Shown here: one piece after another, positions 35,762-45,558 of the stretch
Layout: every line of letters starts with the position of its first letter
How positions within the stretch are numbered: the first letter of the stretch is position 1
From: Parashewanella sp965200795
Lineage (GTDB): Bacteria > Pseudomonadota > Gammaproteobacteria > Enterobacterales > Shewanellaceae
Assembly: GCA_965200795.1 (NCBI GenBank)
Contig: CBDAVB010000035.1
Span: forward strand, 372,001 to 436,000
DNA: 64,000 nt
Direction of reading: 5' to 3'
The notes under the pieces: model-generated
Told to the model about the DNA's origin: nothing
Seen by the model: only the letters and a program-made list of their open reading frames with translations
Database searches by the model: none
Position numbers and translations under genes: made by a program

Positions 35762-36072
35762 TATTTTTCCCCTACCGCCCGGCTTTGGCAACCTGAGATA
35801 AACGTGGTTTGATTTGAGTTAATAAAGGCTTGGGTGTGAGGCATATTGAAGTGGGCTTCTATCGCTTGCTGATCACGATAAATTTCCCACAAAATGACTT
35901 GCCGGGGTTGCTGTAAATTCTGACTCGCCTGAGCAAACAGACAGCCCTCTTCTGATTCCATCTGCTGACAAAAAACCTGGATATTTTCCAGCACCTTATT
36001 TATATCCCGGTCTTGGTTGATTTCGATGATCCCCGTAACTCTGATCCCGTTTTCAGACAACATATCGCGCAC
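35761..36072 (-). CDS. antibiotic-biosynthesis-monooxygenase (YgiN-like) domain protein
   Basis: The 103-aa protein consists of one ABM ferredoxin-like domain: VTGIIEINQDRD opening strand, CLFAQASQN, ILWEIYRDQQAIEAHF and MPHTQAFI. Such proteins act on quinols or polyketide-like compounds without cofactors. It begins at a GTG at 36072 or the ATG at 36063. Its stop overlaps the start of the oxidoreductase gene by one base. The divergent LysR gene at 36166 is the probable regulator. Confidence 0.75.
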   Translation of the reverse strand: MRDMLSENGIRVTGIIEINQDRDINKVLENIQVFCQQMESEEGCLFAQASQNLQQPRQVILWEIYRDQQAIEAHFNMPHTQAFINSNQTTFISGCQSRAVGEK

Positions 36073-36165
36073 CTGATCAAAAACCTCAGTGTATTACTGA
36101 CACATTAACGGATAAACCCGTTATCATGCACCTCTCTTATCAACTCACGGTTTACAATCGGCGGT

Positions 36166-37035
36166 ATGGATAAACTAAAGAGCATGCAAGTGTTTATCGA
36201 CATTGCCGAAAAAGGCAGCCTGATCAAAGCGGCGGATATGCATCGAATCAGCGCCACCATGGTGGGTAAACATCTGAAGTCGCTTGAGAACGAGCTCAGC
36301 ACCTCATTAATCAATCGCACCACGCGCCGATTATCGCTGACTGAAGCGGGACAGCTTTATTATCAGAGCTGTAAGCAAATTCAGCGGACTATCGTCAGCA
36401 CTGAAAACCAGCTGCAACAACTGCAACACAAACCCGGCGGCCGGGTCAGGATTAACGCGCCGGTGACTTTTGCCGAACAGGTATTGGCTCCTCTGCTGCC
36501 GGGATTTCTGACGCGATATCCTGATATTGAACTCAATATTATGTGCGATAACCAGCGGGTTGATCCGCTGCGGGTCGACGCCGATGTTTTTATCCGTATC
36601 GGTGAATTGGAAAATTCTCATTTATACGCGCGGTATTTAGGCGGGTATCAGCTGATTTACGCGGCTTCACCGGGTTATCTGAATCAATATTCAGCGCCGG
36701 CAGATTTACAAGAACTCAGACAACACCGTTGTTTAGGCTTTCTGTTTAATCAGTCACATCCGCAGCAAATGAACGCTGACCGCATGCCGGTACAGAGTAA
36801 TTCAGGGCAGTTGTTACAGCAAACGGCTGTGGCGGGCTGCGGCATAATTTTACAACCTAAGATGCTGCTGGACTCCGCTTTAGCTTCAGGGTGGTTAATT
36901 CAAATCTTACACCATGAATGCCCGCCGGCGAAACCGGTACACGCCATTTATAAACAGCGCCCGCTACCTCTGAAATGTAAAGTTTTTATTGACTATATCA
37001 AAGCAAACTATAGCCATGAAGCAACTGATAGTTAA
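36166..37035 (+). CDS. LysR-family transcriptional regulator
   Basis: The 289-aa regulator has an N-terminal winged HTH (MDKLKSMQVFIDIAEKGSLI, RISATMVGKHLKSLENEL, NRTTRRLSLTEAG; residues 1-60). A PBP-like effector domain follows (RVRINAPVTFAEQVLAPLLP onward). It is divergent from the ABM/oxidoreductase pair, with 93 bases between the starts, so it probably controls them. The 3' end overlaps the convergent thpR gene by 38 bases. Confidence 0.85.
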   Translation: MDKLKSMQVFIDIAEKGSLIKAADMHRISATMVGKHLKSLENELSTSLINRTTRRLSLTEAGQLYYQSCKQIQRTIVSTENQLQQLQHKPGGRVRINAPVTFAEQVLAPLLPGFLTRYPDIELNIMCDNQRVDPLRVDADVFIRIGELENSHLYARYLGGYQLIYAASPGYLNQYSAPADLQELRQHRCLGFLFNQSHPQQMNADRMPVQSNSGQLLQQTAVAGCGIILQPKMLLDSALASGWLIQILHHECPPAKPVHAIYKQRPLPLKCKVFIDYIKANYSHEATDS

Positions 37036-37531
37036 CACCATTGGCTGACAATACGGAGCGATATAAACCGAACGATGTTACTTTAAATTTCGACTGATGG
37101 CCGGCGAATGAACCATGAAAAGTCTTGAGCTGAGCATCGGTAAAGGTGTGATGCCTGAGCAAACTGATATGAGGAATGAAGCTGCGGTTACTTTTTATAT
37201 CGACAACGGACTTTATCTGCTCCCGGATCTGCTGTTGTAACTCAAGCAGAGCTGAGTCCGGCTCCGCGCCGGCCCACACGATATGCTTATTTTTAACACT
37301 AAAGTGCCCGCTTGCCCTCAGGTTAACCGAAAATCGCGGCAATCTGATTTTACCGAGACTATCATGCAGCGCCTGTACTTGATCCAAAGTTACATCACCG
37401 ATAAAGACCAGGGTGATATGAGGCTGTCTGAGCACTGAATGAGGGCTGAGCTCCGCCAGGGTGTGATACCAGTCTTTAAGGCTCTGCTCCGGTACGGCTA
37501 TGCCAGCGTAAACCCGGTATTTGTCAGGCAT
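36998..37531 (-). CDS. thpR: RNA 2',3'-cyclic phosphodiesterase
   Basis: The 177-aa protein (start MPDKYRVYAG at 37531) belongs to the 2H phosphoesterases. It has the two catalytic H-x-T/S motifs, PHITLVF near residue 40 and PHISLLRHH near residue 122. ThpR/LigT hydrolyses 2',3'-cyclic RNA ends to 2'-phosphates. It overlaps the convergent LysR gene by 38 bases at its 3' end. Confidence 0.85.
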   Translation of the reverse strand: MPDKYRVYAGIAVPEQSLKDWYHTLAELSPHSVLRQPHITLVFIGDVTLDQVQALHDSLGKIRLPRFSVNLRASGHFSVKNKHIVWAGAEPDSALLELQQQIREQIKSVVDIKSNRSFIPHISLLRHHTFTDAQLKTFHGSFAGHQSKFKVTSFGLYRSVLSANGVNYQLLHGYSLL

Positions 37532-37725
37532 AATCCTCACCTTTCAGCGTCAGAATAACGGAATAATTTAACAACAAGGATTCATCCGAAATCACTTTTG
37601 CTCCTCAAAGATTAATTCTTCCGGCCGCGATTTGCACAATTAAAAAAGCCTTTCTACGCTTAATCAGCGAGTTTATCTATTTGTAATACGTTGTACGTAC
37701 TCGATAAGTCAGAAGGAGCGACTTA

Positions 37726-40332
37726 ATGAAAGTTAAACATTTCCTGTTATCCGGTGTCACGCTTGCCTTATTAGCGGCCTGCGGCAGTGATAATAACAGC
37801 AGAACAAAATCAGAACCTCAAATTCCGTCCGATCCGGTCCAGCCTGAGGAAACCGTTGAAAAAGCGGGGCGTATTATCGGCGCGGGTGAAGACGTAGCCG
37901 ACGCTACCGTATTCTATGATCTTGACGGCGACTTGATCGCCGATGAGGCGGAAGCCGTATCCGCGGTAGACGCGAGAGGAAATTACAAGCTCAGGGTTAA
38001 AAAGTCGAATTCAGGTCGGGGTAAAATTGTCGCCAGAATAAATGACTATCCCGAAGAATGTTTGTTATATGAAGACCTATGCGGTTACGCGCTTGTCAGT
38101 CCCTACGATGACGGCATTGTATCCGGCTTAACCACTATGCTTGATCATATGGCCGCGATGAATCCGGGCACAGCCGCGACCTCGCCGGAAAATATCGCCA
38201 GATTAAAATCCACTTACGATCTGCATGAAGCGCCGGACGTCGATTTTGAAACTCTGCAATCCGCGCCGCAGGCGACACCGGAGAAAAGACAACGCATAAG
38301 ACGTTCGAAGCGTGTTGACGGCGTTATTCAGGAAATGCTGAAAACCTTTACGACACCAAGCGAAGTCAACATCAATATCGGTAACCTCAATCTGAACGGC
38401 GACACTGAAATTGAAACCGAAATTAATCCGAAAGTTGATGTGCACAACACGATATTACATCATCTTACGACTGAATCCGGCAAAAAACTCATCACAAAAG
38501 CGATGAAATTCCATGAGCAGCACGAAGATTACGCGGACATGGATTACGGCAGCTGGCCGAAGAATATTCAGGATCTATTCACGCTTAAGCCTGAGCATAT
38601 GCCACAGCTTTTACCGCTCACCAAAGCCATGATGACCGGTGAGAAGGGTAATTTAGCTGAGTATATTTCAACTGACGGTTTTAACACGCTCGGTTACGGT
38701 GATCCTGAAGGCGATGAGCACGCGCCGTCCCGCAGCGTAGCTCACTACGATAAAGAGAACGAGAAAACGCATCTGGCCAATTACTACCTCAAACACGAGT
38801 CGGGTAATATTTATTTTCAGGCGACATCAGAGCCAAGACCTGAGGATCATTTTGTTCTTGACACTACCGCCGTTGAGTGGAAAAAGTCTAAGCACCGGTG
38901 GGATGTGAAAGAGTTTGATTTAAACACGGGCAGGGTCGTGCTGAACAACCCGTATAATACTTTTGTCAGCCGCACGCCGACTTCTCAGCTGCATGATCTT
39001 TCCGGTCAGTCTTTAAATATGTACTTGCAGAGAAACCCGGAACTTAACAAAACCTGGGGGCACTTAGTTGACGGTGACGCCGAATTTGCCGAAGGTTCGA
39101 AAGTTCACAGGATCTCGGTGACCAATAACAAGCAGGTATTCCTGATCCCGGATTTCAACGACTGTAAATCAGACGATGACGTTTATTTCGCCGTTCTCTC
39201 TGACGGCGGCGACAAGAAAAAGCTGTGTAACTTTGTACTGACCACCGAAGAGGATCAGGACGGCAATAAAGAACTGGCGAAAAGCTTTGACGACATTTTC
39301 GTTCCTGAATTCAGCTCCGCTGAAGATATCGAGAACGCAAACGTTGACGGCGTCATCGTCGGCATGGACGGTTCGACTTATCTGATAGCTCAGCTCAAGC
39401 GAGCGAATGATGAAAAGCGCGGTAACATCAAGTTCTTCAAGTCAACACCGAAGATTCAGGAAGACGGTGAATTTAAACACGTCATCACTGAGTTCCCGAC
39501 CAGCGTCGCTACCACATGGGAAACACAAACCATCGGTAGTGACGGCGATGCTATTGAACTTTGCCGGGTGACAGTGCCGGAAGAAGTACTCAGTTTCGGC
39601 CGTGAGGTGAAAATGGCATCCAAGCACGCGTTTTTAGCGGCGCAGGGCGAAGGTAATGCCAGAGCGTTACGTCACGGTATTGAACTGCAGGCGGGTATGA
39701 TACTGCCTGAAACCCCGTACGGCCTGAACGCGATCGCAGTGAACAGTCTTCTGGATAATGTTGATCCTGAGAAATTCAAGACCCATGAGCACAAAGAGTT
39801 TTACGCCGAGGAACTTTGTCACGCCGGTAACTCTTTGATGAAAGACAAGGCGACAAGGCAGGCTCATGACAAATCGATGAAGACTCGTGACCAGTATCAT
39901 GAAGCGGCCAGACAATGTAAGTCTCATGATGAGAAGGACTTTAAGATAAGTGAATTATCAGAACAGCGCCTGACTCTGAGCAAGCATATCGAAGATCCGA
40001 TCCGTAAAATTGAGTTCGCTAAATACGATGAAGGCAACAATACCGGTAAGGCAAAAATCTTTAAAGAGATGGGAGCGCCGATACTGTATGAGTTTGACGC
40101 GACCTATTTGTATGATGCTGATTCTGACTCGGCGAAAGTGACTTACACCACACCGGAAGACGGTAAAAAGCGTCACTTATACCTGACATTAATCAAGCGT
40201 GTTGAAAAAGAAGATGACATTCCCGCCAAGCTTCACTTTAAAACACTGCATATTATTGACGGTGAAAAAACAGGTGTTGTCGGTCATCAAGTTTATCTGA
40301 TTGACGAGAATCCGACACCGACTGACGGATAA
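37726..40332 (+). CDS. large lipoprotein of unknown function
   Basis: The 868-aa protein starts after a strong AAGGAG site and has a type II signal with lipobox LLAAC (Cys19). The first domain (residues about 45-90; GRIIGAGEDVADATVFYDLD, ADEAEAVSAVDARGNYKLRV) resembles the Ca-binding or carboxypeptidase-regulatory-like beta-sandwich at the start of many marine gammaproteobacterial surface lipoproteins. The remainder is acidic, without membrane segments or recognisable catalytic motifs. It stands alone and ends in a strong terminator. It is probably a surface or periplasmic protein. Confidence 0.65.
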   Translation: MKVKHFLLSGVTLALLAACGSDNNSRTKSEPQIPSDPVQPEETVEKAGRIIGAGEDVADATVFYDLDGDLIADEAEAVSAVDARGNYKLRVKKSNSGRGKIVARINDYPEECLLYEDLCGYALVSPYDDGIVSGLTTMLDHMAAMNPGTAATSPENIARLKSTYDLHEAPDVDFETLQSAPQATPEKRQRIRRSKRVDGVIQEMLKTFTTPSEVNINIGNLNLNGDTEIETEINPKVDVHNTILHHLTTESGKKLITKAMKFHEQHEDYADMDYGSWPKNIQDLFTLKPEHMPQLLPLTKAMMTGEKGNLAEYISTDGFNTLGYGDPEGDEHAPSRSVAHYDKENEKTHLANYYLKHESGNIYFQATSEPRPEDHFVLDTTAVEWKKSKHRWDVKEFDLNTGRVVLNNPYNTFVSRTPTSQLHDLSGQSLNMYLQRNPELNKTWGHLVDGDAEFAEGSKVHRISVTNNKQVFLIPDFNDCKSDDDVYFAVLSDGGDKKKLCNFVLTTEEDQDGNKELAKSFDDIFVPEFSSAEDIENANVDGVIVGMDGSTYLIAQLKRANDEKRGNIKFFKSTPKIQEDGEFKHVITEFPTSVATTWETQTIGSDGDAIELCRVTVPEEVLSFGREVKMASKHAFLAAQGEGNARALRHGIELQAGMILPETPYGLNAIAVNSLLDNVDPEKFKTHEHKEFYAEELCHAGNSLMKDKATRQAHDKSMKTRDQYHEAARQCKSHDEKDFKISELSEQRLTLSKHIEDPIRKIEFAKYDEGNNTGKAKIFKEMGAPILYEFDATYLYDADSDSAKVTYTTPEDGKKRHLYLTLIKRVEKEDDIPAKLHFKTLHIIDGEKTGVVGHQVYLIDENPTPTDG

Positions 40333-40349
40333 CCCAAACACCGCTTAAC

Positions 40350-40378
40350 AAAAAGGCCCGGATTCCGGGCCTTTTTTT
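40350..40378. terminator. bidirectional rho-independent terminator
   Basis: The arms AAAAGGCCCGGA and TCCGGGCCTTTT form a long stem with flanking A and T runs. It lies between the convergent lipoprotein and RND genes and can serve both. Confidence 0.9.
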
Positions 40379-40391
40379 ATTGCTGAAAAAT

Positions 40392-43300
40392 TTACGCGGC
40401 CCGCGGATCGGGTTCGGGGTTCTTATCGTGCTCCGCCGCCAGATAAGAATAAATCACCGGCAGCACAAACAAGGTAAAGAAAGTACCGATAATCATACCC
40501 GCCACCAGAATCAGACCGATACTGTTACGTGCCGCCGCGCCGGCGCCGGTGACCAGCACCAGAGGGAAATGCCCTAAAACCGTCGCGGCGGTTGTCATCA
40601 GCACGGGACGTAAACGCACGCCGGCCGCCTGAATCACCGCCTCGCTTCGGCTCACGCCTTCCAGTTGCAGATGTCGGGCGAACTCGACGATCAGAATGCC
40701 GTTTTTCGCCACTAAGCCCACCAAGGTGATCAGGCCGATTTGCGAGTAAATATTAATGGTGGTGAAGTTCATAAAGGACAGCAATAACGCCCCGGATAAG
40801 GCTAACGGCACCGAGCCGAGCAATACCACTAACGGATCTCTGAAGCTGTTGAACTGAATCGCCAATACAAAGAATACAAACACCAGGGCGACACCAAGCA
40901 CACCGATCAGGGTATTCCCCTCCTGACGTAACTGCCGCGACTCACCGACGTAATCAACAGAATAACCTTCCGGCAGGATCCGCGCCGCCGCCCGCTCTAA
41001 TGCCGCGAGCCCCTCTTCTTTGGTGCTGCCCGCATTAACGCCGCCGAACACTCGGAATGAATTACGCTGACCAAATTTGGTTAACTGGCGCGGCGCCGCT
41101 TTAGACCGCACGGTTGCGATGCTTGATAACGGGATCAGCTCCCCGGACGGCGTAGTCAGCTGCAGCTGTAAAATCGCCTGCTGATCTTTTCTGAAACGTT
41201 CTTCAACCTGCGCGATGACCCGGTAAGCCTTTCCGTCTAAATTAAAGCGGTTGGTATAGTTATCCGACAGCAGAAACGACAACTGCTCATTGACGTCACT
41301 GATGGTCATGCCAAAGTCCGCGATTTTAGCTTTATCAAACGCAAAGCTTATCTGCGGTAAATCCACTTTTAAGTCGGTATCGGCAAACATAAATTTACCG
41401 CTGCCGAAGGCCGCGTAAACCAGTTGCTGAGCGTAAGCCGCCATTTCGGCCTGCGGCACAGATGAGGTCACCACCATTTCCACGTCAAACTGCCCGGAGG
41501 TCGGCAGCGCCGCGGGCAGATTCGGGAACGCCGTCACCTGCGGAAACCGGGCTAACATGCCGTAAATCTGACCCAGCAGTTCCTGAGTGCTTTTGTCACG
41601 CTCACCGACCGGGTTAAAAATCACCCCGCCGAAACCGAAGGTCGGGAATGAGATATGCCACATGCCCTCACTGTCCGGTGTTCGCATCGCCGCTTTAGCC
41701 ACGTTCAGCATCTGGCCGCTGGTGTATTCCAGCGTCGATTCCGGCGGTGTTTCGATGTACATCTGGATCATTGACTGATCCTCAGTCGGCGCCAGCTCAG
41801 ATTTTGAGAACAGATACATCGGCACAATTAAGCCGGTCATAAACAGCGCGATCACAATCACCTGCGGACGGTAGTTAAAGGTGCGGGTCAAAATACCACG
41901 GTAGATTTCTTCTAGACGGGTAAAACGGCCATTGATGAATTGAGTGAATTTACCTTCTTTGCCGCCTTCGGGTGACACTTTGGCGCTCATGATCGGCGAT
42001 AAGGTTAAGGCGACTAAACCGGACATCAGCACCGCGATCGCCAGCGTGAATACGAACTCTTTAAACAGTACGCCGGTTAAACCTGACAAAAAGCCAATCG
42101 GGGCATACACAGCGGCCAAAGTGATGGTCATACCGATAATCGGTGTGAATAACTGGCGGGAGCTGAGCAACGCCGCTTTAGGACCGCTCATGCCGCTGCG
42201 CATGTGACGAGCCACGTTTTCAACCACAACAATAGCGTCATCCACAACCAGGCCGACAGACAGAACAATCGCTAACAGCGTCAGCAGGTTTAATGAGAAC
42301 CCCATCAGCGTCATGGCCGCGACGGCGCCTAAAATTGATATCGGAATGGTCACTAACGGCACTAATGCGGTGCGGAACGAGCCCATCATCAGCAGAATGA
42401 CAATCCCCACCAGCAATACGGTTTCCAGCAAAGTGGTGAACACCTCCCGGATCGAGTCACGCATGTAGCGGGTCGCGTCGTAAGCCATGTTAAGCTTAAG
42501 ATCTTTCGGCAGCGACTGATTCAGCGTTGCTAAACGCTTATAAAGCGCGTCGCCGATAGCAATCTCATTGGCGCCGGGTTGAGTAAATACCGAAACATAA
42601 ACCGAATTACGATCTCTAAAACCCGCTTCTGCTGTCGCTTCAACGGCACTTAAATCGATTTGCGCCACATCACCTAACTTAATGCTGCGACCATCGACTT
42701 CTTTAATGGTGATTTGCTCAAACGCCGGTTTATCTTCCAGCAGCGTATTAGCGACAAGATCGATGCTTTGCACCGAGTTTTTGGTGTTACCTATGGTGGC
42801 GGCCACGTTATTACGCAGTAACGCCCGCTGAATATCGCCGCTGCTGACCTTCAGCATCGCCATCTTGCCGGGGTCGAGCCAGATACGCATGGCGGGCGAG
42901 CGACCACCTTCAACACCGACCCTTTGTACACCGGCAAGCGCGTTTAACAACGGGTTCACCTGACGCTCAAGATAGTCGCTCAATTCAGCCCGGCTGAATT
43001 CTCTGGTGTCGGCCCACAGATAAAACGAGGCGTACGGTCTGTCGGCGCGGGTCACGGTAATACTCGGATCCTGCGACTGCCGAGGCAGCTCAAAGCGGAT
43101 CTGACTCAGGCGGGTATTTAACTCCGCTAACGCTTTGGTGCTGTCAGCATTTAAAACCAACTGCACGGTAACCTGGCTGGAACCCGCCGAAGATTGCGAG
43201 CTGATGAAATCCACGCCGGAAATGGTCGCCGCCGCTTTCTCTATCGGCTCGGTGACGAAACCCTGAATTTCCTCCGCCGACGCGCCGACGTAAATGGTAT

Positions 43301-43463
43301 CAATGACTAATTGTGAGCTCTCGATTTGCGGATACTGCAATACGGGCAATTTCATCGCCGAGATACCGCCGATAAGCACTAACGCTAAAGACAGAATCAC
43401 CGCCAGTATCGGGCGGGTGACAAACACGTCAGTGACGCGTTTCGGATAACTGTGTTGTGACAT
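40392..43463 (-). CDS. RND-family multidrug efflux transporter (inner-membrane pump)
   Basis: The 1023-aa protein has the AcrB-type layout: TM1 (PILAVILSLALVLIGGIS), a periplasmic pore/docking domain, TM2-7 with the proton-relay Asp pair in SVGLVVDDAIVVVENV (near residue 405), a second periplasmic domain and TM8-12 with GLVAKNGILIVEFA. It exports drugs or other toxic compounds by proton antiport. It lies 9 bases after the adaptor gene with AAGGAAAC as ribosome site. No outer-membrane factor gene is present, so it probably uses a TolC encoded elsewhere. Confidence 0.9.
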   Translation of the reverse strand: MSQHSYPKRVTDVFVTRPILAVILSLALVLIGGISAMKLPVLQYPQIESSQLVIDTIYVGASAEEIQGFVTEPIEKAAATISGVDFISSQSSAGSSQVTVQLVLNADSTKALAELNTRLSQIRFELPRQSQDPSITVTRADRPYASFYLWADTREFSRAELSDYLERQVNPLLNALAGVQRVGVEGGRSPAMRIWLDPGKMAMLKVSSGDIQRALLRNNVAATIGNTKNSVQSIDLVANTLLEDKPAFEQITIKEVDGRSIKLGDVAQIDLSAVEATAEAGFRDRNSVYVSVFTQPGANEIAIGDALYKRLATLNQSLPKDLKLNMAYDATRYMRDSIREVFTTLLETVLLVGIVILLMMGSFRTALVPLVTIPISILGAVAAMTLMGFSLNLLTLLAIVLSVGLVVDDAIVVVENVARHMRSGMSGPKAALLSSRQLFTPIIGMTITLAAVYAPIGFLSGLTGVLFKEFVFTLAIAVLMSGLVALTLSPIMSAKVSPEGGKEGKFTQFINGRFTRLEEIYRGILTRTFNYRPQVIVIALFMTGLIVPMYLFSKSELAPTEDQSMIQMYIETPPESTLEYTSGQMLNVAKAAMRTPDSEGMWHISFPTFGFGGVIFNPVGERDKSTQELLGQIYGMLARFPQVTAFPNLPAALPTSGQFDVEMVVTSSVPQAEMAAYAQQLVYAAFGSGKFMFADTDLKVDLPQISFAFDKAKIADFGMTISDVNEQLSFLLSDNYTNRFNLDGKAYRVIAQVEERFRKDQQAILQLQLTTPSGELIPLSSIATVRSKAAPRQLTKFGQRNSFRVFGGVNAGSTKEEGLAALERAAARILPEGYSVDYVGESRQLRQEGNTLIGVLGVALVFVFFVLAIQFNSFRDPLVVLLGSVPLALSGALLLSFMNFTTINIYSQIGLITLVGLVAKNGILIVEFARHLQLEGVSRSEAVIQAAGVRLRPVLMTTAATVLGHFPLVLVTGAGAAARNSIGLILVAGMIIGTFFTLFVLPVIYSYLAAEHDKNPEPDPRAA

Positions 43464-43472
43464 GCTGTTTCC

Positions 43473-44567
43473 TTACTTCGCCGCGGTTTGCTGACCTGTG
43501 GTGACTAACTTATCCGGGAACAGCTTAAACGCGCCCGTGGTCACCACTTGCTCACCTGCTTTTAAGCCGTCCGCGATATAGCTGTATTCACCGTCTTCCC
43601 GGAATAATTTAATATCACGGCGCTGAGCTCGATAAGTCCCTTCGCCTTGCGGAACCATCACATAAACGTAACGCATCGACTGCTGACGCAGAATCGCTTG
43701 CTTAGGCAGGCGGATCACCGGCCTGGCGTTGCCTTGTTTCACCAAAACTTCAACAAAAGCGCCGGGCGTGAATACGTATTCCTTTGTCGGTTTTAACAAG
43801 GCGCGGTGTCTTAGGCTGCGAGCCGACGTTTCGATTAACGGCGATTTAGCGATGACCTCAGCGGTAACAGGTAATACCCGGCCGTCAACAACCAGAGTGA
43901 AGGTGTCGTCAGTTAATAAACGCGCTTGTGTCTGTGATAAACTGACGTCAACCCAAAGATGTCCCTGATTCGCCACCAGACTGGTGATCTCGCTGTTAGC
44001 CGCCAAATATTCACCCACGGAATATTCATGCAGTCCTAACATGCCGTCAAACGGGGCAACTACGGTTTTTTTCGCAATCACCGCCTGAATGCGCTCCACT
44101 TCCGCCTGACTTACCTTAACTTCGGCAACGGCTCTGTCCAGGGCGTCTTGCGCCGCGAGTTTTTTCTTATGCAGGGCGCGGATACGTTTTAAGTCAGCTT
44201 TGGCCAGTTCAGTCCGGGCCCTGGCGGTTTTCAGACCGGCCCGCTCTTCGCTGATATCCAGCTGCATTAATAACTGCCCTTTTTTTACCATGCTACCGTG
44301 CTTTAAATTGAGCCTGACGATTTTGCCCGCCAGCTCATTGGTGAGCGTCACCGAATCCGGCGCGGTAATTTCCGCGGGCACTCTTACAAGCTCCTTGTAA
44401 TCGACATAGTGAGCGCGCTCAGCGCCGACTAACTCAGGGTATTCGGGCATGATCCTCGCCGCTTGCGCCGAGAGTTGTGATGATTTATAGGAATAAAGCC
44501 CCGCGCCTGTCGCGGCGACGGCGATCAGGGTCAGGCTCCAGACTTTGAGCTGCTTTGCGGCTGACAT
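43473..44567 (-). CDS. RND efflux periplasmic adaptor (membrane fusion protein)
   Basis: The start at 44567 (MSAAKQLKVWSLTLIAVAAT) has AAGGAAAC upstream; 364 aa. One N-terminal membrane segment is followed by a lipoyl-like half (LAGKIVRLNLKHGSMVKKGQ), an alpha-hairpin (about residues 110-165), the second lipoyl half (VVAPFDGMLGLHEYSVGEYL) and beta-barrel and proximal domains. It links the RND pump to an outer-membrane channel. It is transcribed after the tetR gene across a 19-base operator-like palindrome. Confidence 0.9.
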   Translation of the reverse strand: MSAAKQLKVWSLTLIAVAATGAGLYSYKSSQLSAQAARIMPEYPELVGAERAHYVDYKELVRVPAEITAPDSVTLTNELAGKIVRLNLKHGSMVKKGQLLMQLDISEERAGLKTARARTELAKADLKRIRALHKKKLAAQDALDRAVAEVKVSQAEVERIQAVIAKKTVVAPFDGMLGLHEYSVGEYLAANSEITSLVANQGHLWVDVSLSQTQARLLTDDTFTLVVDGRVLPVTAEVIAKSPLIETSARSLRHRALLKPTKEYVFTPGAFVEVLVKQGNARPVIRLPKQAILRQQSMRYVYVMVPQGEGTYRAQRRDIKLFREDGEYSYIADGLKAGEQVVTTGAFKLFPDKLVTTGQQTAAK

Positions 44568-44587
44568 AATGTGTTTCCTTGTTGTCA

Positions 44588-44606
44588 TTACTGAATCATT
44601 CAGTAA
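44588..44606. promoter_or_regulatory. 19-bp perfect palindrome upstream of the efflux genes
   Basis: TTACTGAATCATTCAGTAA (9-1-9) lies about 20 bases before the adaptor gene start and downstream of tetR. It is a probable operator for the neighbouring TetR regulator, giving the pump genes their own control. Confidence 0.7.
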
Positions 44607-44648
44607 AAATTCTCTTTTGTTTTTTTTGCGTCCGACGGCTTTTCTGGC

Positions 44649-45359
44649 TCAGCGTAAGCCCAGTCTGATTAAGTTCCGTTTCGCTCTTTCGATACCCTCA
44701 TCGGTAAGCGGGGTTTTCCAGCGGTAGGCGTTGATGTAGTTTTTCACCGCTTTTACCGCCGCGTCACTTGAAAAACAGGCCTCATCGTCTTTGCGGCAAT
44801 GATTGCTCATATTTTTCATGTGGCTGCGCACTTGCTTCATGCCGACAGATATCGCCCAGTTACCCAGTGACATTTCAAACACTTCATCCAGATCGCCGAG
44901 ATAGTCACCCGACCCGAAGCAATCCCGGGTTTTTTGCTGGCACATGGAATCCATCTTGTTTTCAAGCTCCAGCATGGTGATTTTCCAGTGCGCTGAGCAG
45001 CGTCTGAGTACGGGATCACTGGTGGCCAGGATCTCCAGATCCAGATCAAAACTGAAACGGTTCGCTTTTTCCGGCTCCAGCAGCATAAATGACACCAGTT
45101 TCTCCGGCATGCTGAGATCCGACGCGTAAACGGCTTCAGCCACATCGCAGAATTTTTCAAACATTTCGCAGGCCAGCGCGATAATGACGTCTTCTTTGGT
45201 TTGAACATATTTATACAAAGAACCCACGGACAAGCCCGCTTCTTCGGCGATGGCGGTCATCTTAAAGTCCAGTAACGATGACGCCTCAATAACCTTGACA
45301 GCGGCGTTACGGATCATGATCGCCTGTTGTTCCGGGGAATATTTAGGAGCGGGGCACAT
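44649..45359 (-). CDS. TetR-family regulator of the RND pump
   Basis: The 236-aa protein has an N-terminal TetR HTH (IRNAAVKVIEASSLLDFKMT, AIAEEAGLSVGSLYKYVQTK; residues 15-60) and a Cys-rich, variable ligand domain (DSMCQQKTRDCFGSGD, NHCRKDDEACFSS). It precedes the adaptor and pump genes on the same strand. Palindromes flank the gene on both sides and probably mediate autoregulation and pump control. The ligand is unknown; the Cys-rich tail hints at metal or electrophile sensing. Confidence 0.8.
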   Translation of the reverse strand: MCPAPKYSPEQQAIMIRNAAVKVIEASSLLDFKMTAIAEEAGLSVGSLYKYVQTKEDVIIALACEMFEKFCDVAEAVYASDLSMPEKLVSFMLLEPEKANRFSFDLDLEILATSDPVLRRCSAHWKITMLELENKMDSMCQQKTRDCFGSGDYLGDLDEVFEMSLGNWAISVGMKQVRSHMKNMSNHCRKDDEACFSSDAAVKAVKNYINAYRWKTPLTDEGIERAKRNLIRLGLR

Positions 45360-45364
45360 AATAA

Positions 45365-45395
45365 AATCTCATTCGAACTATATTCGAATAAGATT
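45365..45395. promoter_or_regulatory. palindromic operator upstream of tetR
   Basis: ATTCGAA and TTCGAAT flank a 5-base centre (45371-45389) and the symmetry extends outward to AATCT and AGATT. It lies just before the tetR start codon and is a likely autoregulatory site. Its sequence differs from the palindrome at 44588, so only one of the two may bind this TetR, or a second regulator is involved. Confidence 0.65.
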
Positions 45396-45558
45396 TTTGA
45401 TCGCTGGCACTGATAATGCAAGGAAAAAATGAAAAATGCTGACAAGCTTTAAACTTATTCTGACAATAAACAGAGGATTAATTATGGTTAACTGTTCTGG
45501 ATTTGCCCCGGGAGAAAATTGATAATGGATACAAAGTTGACTTATTACGGGCGGCGAG

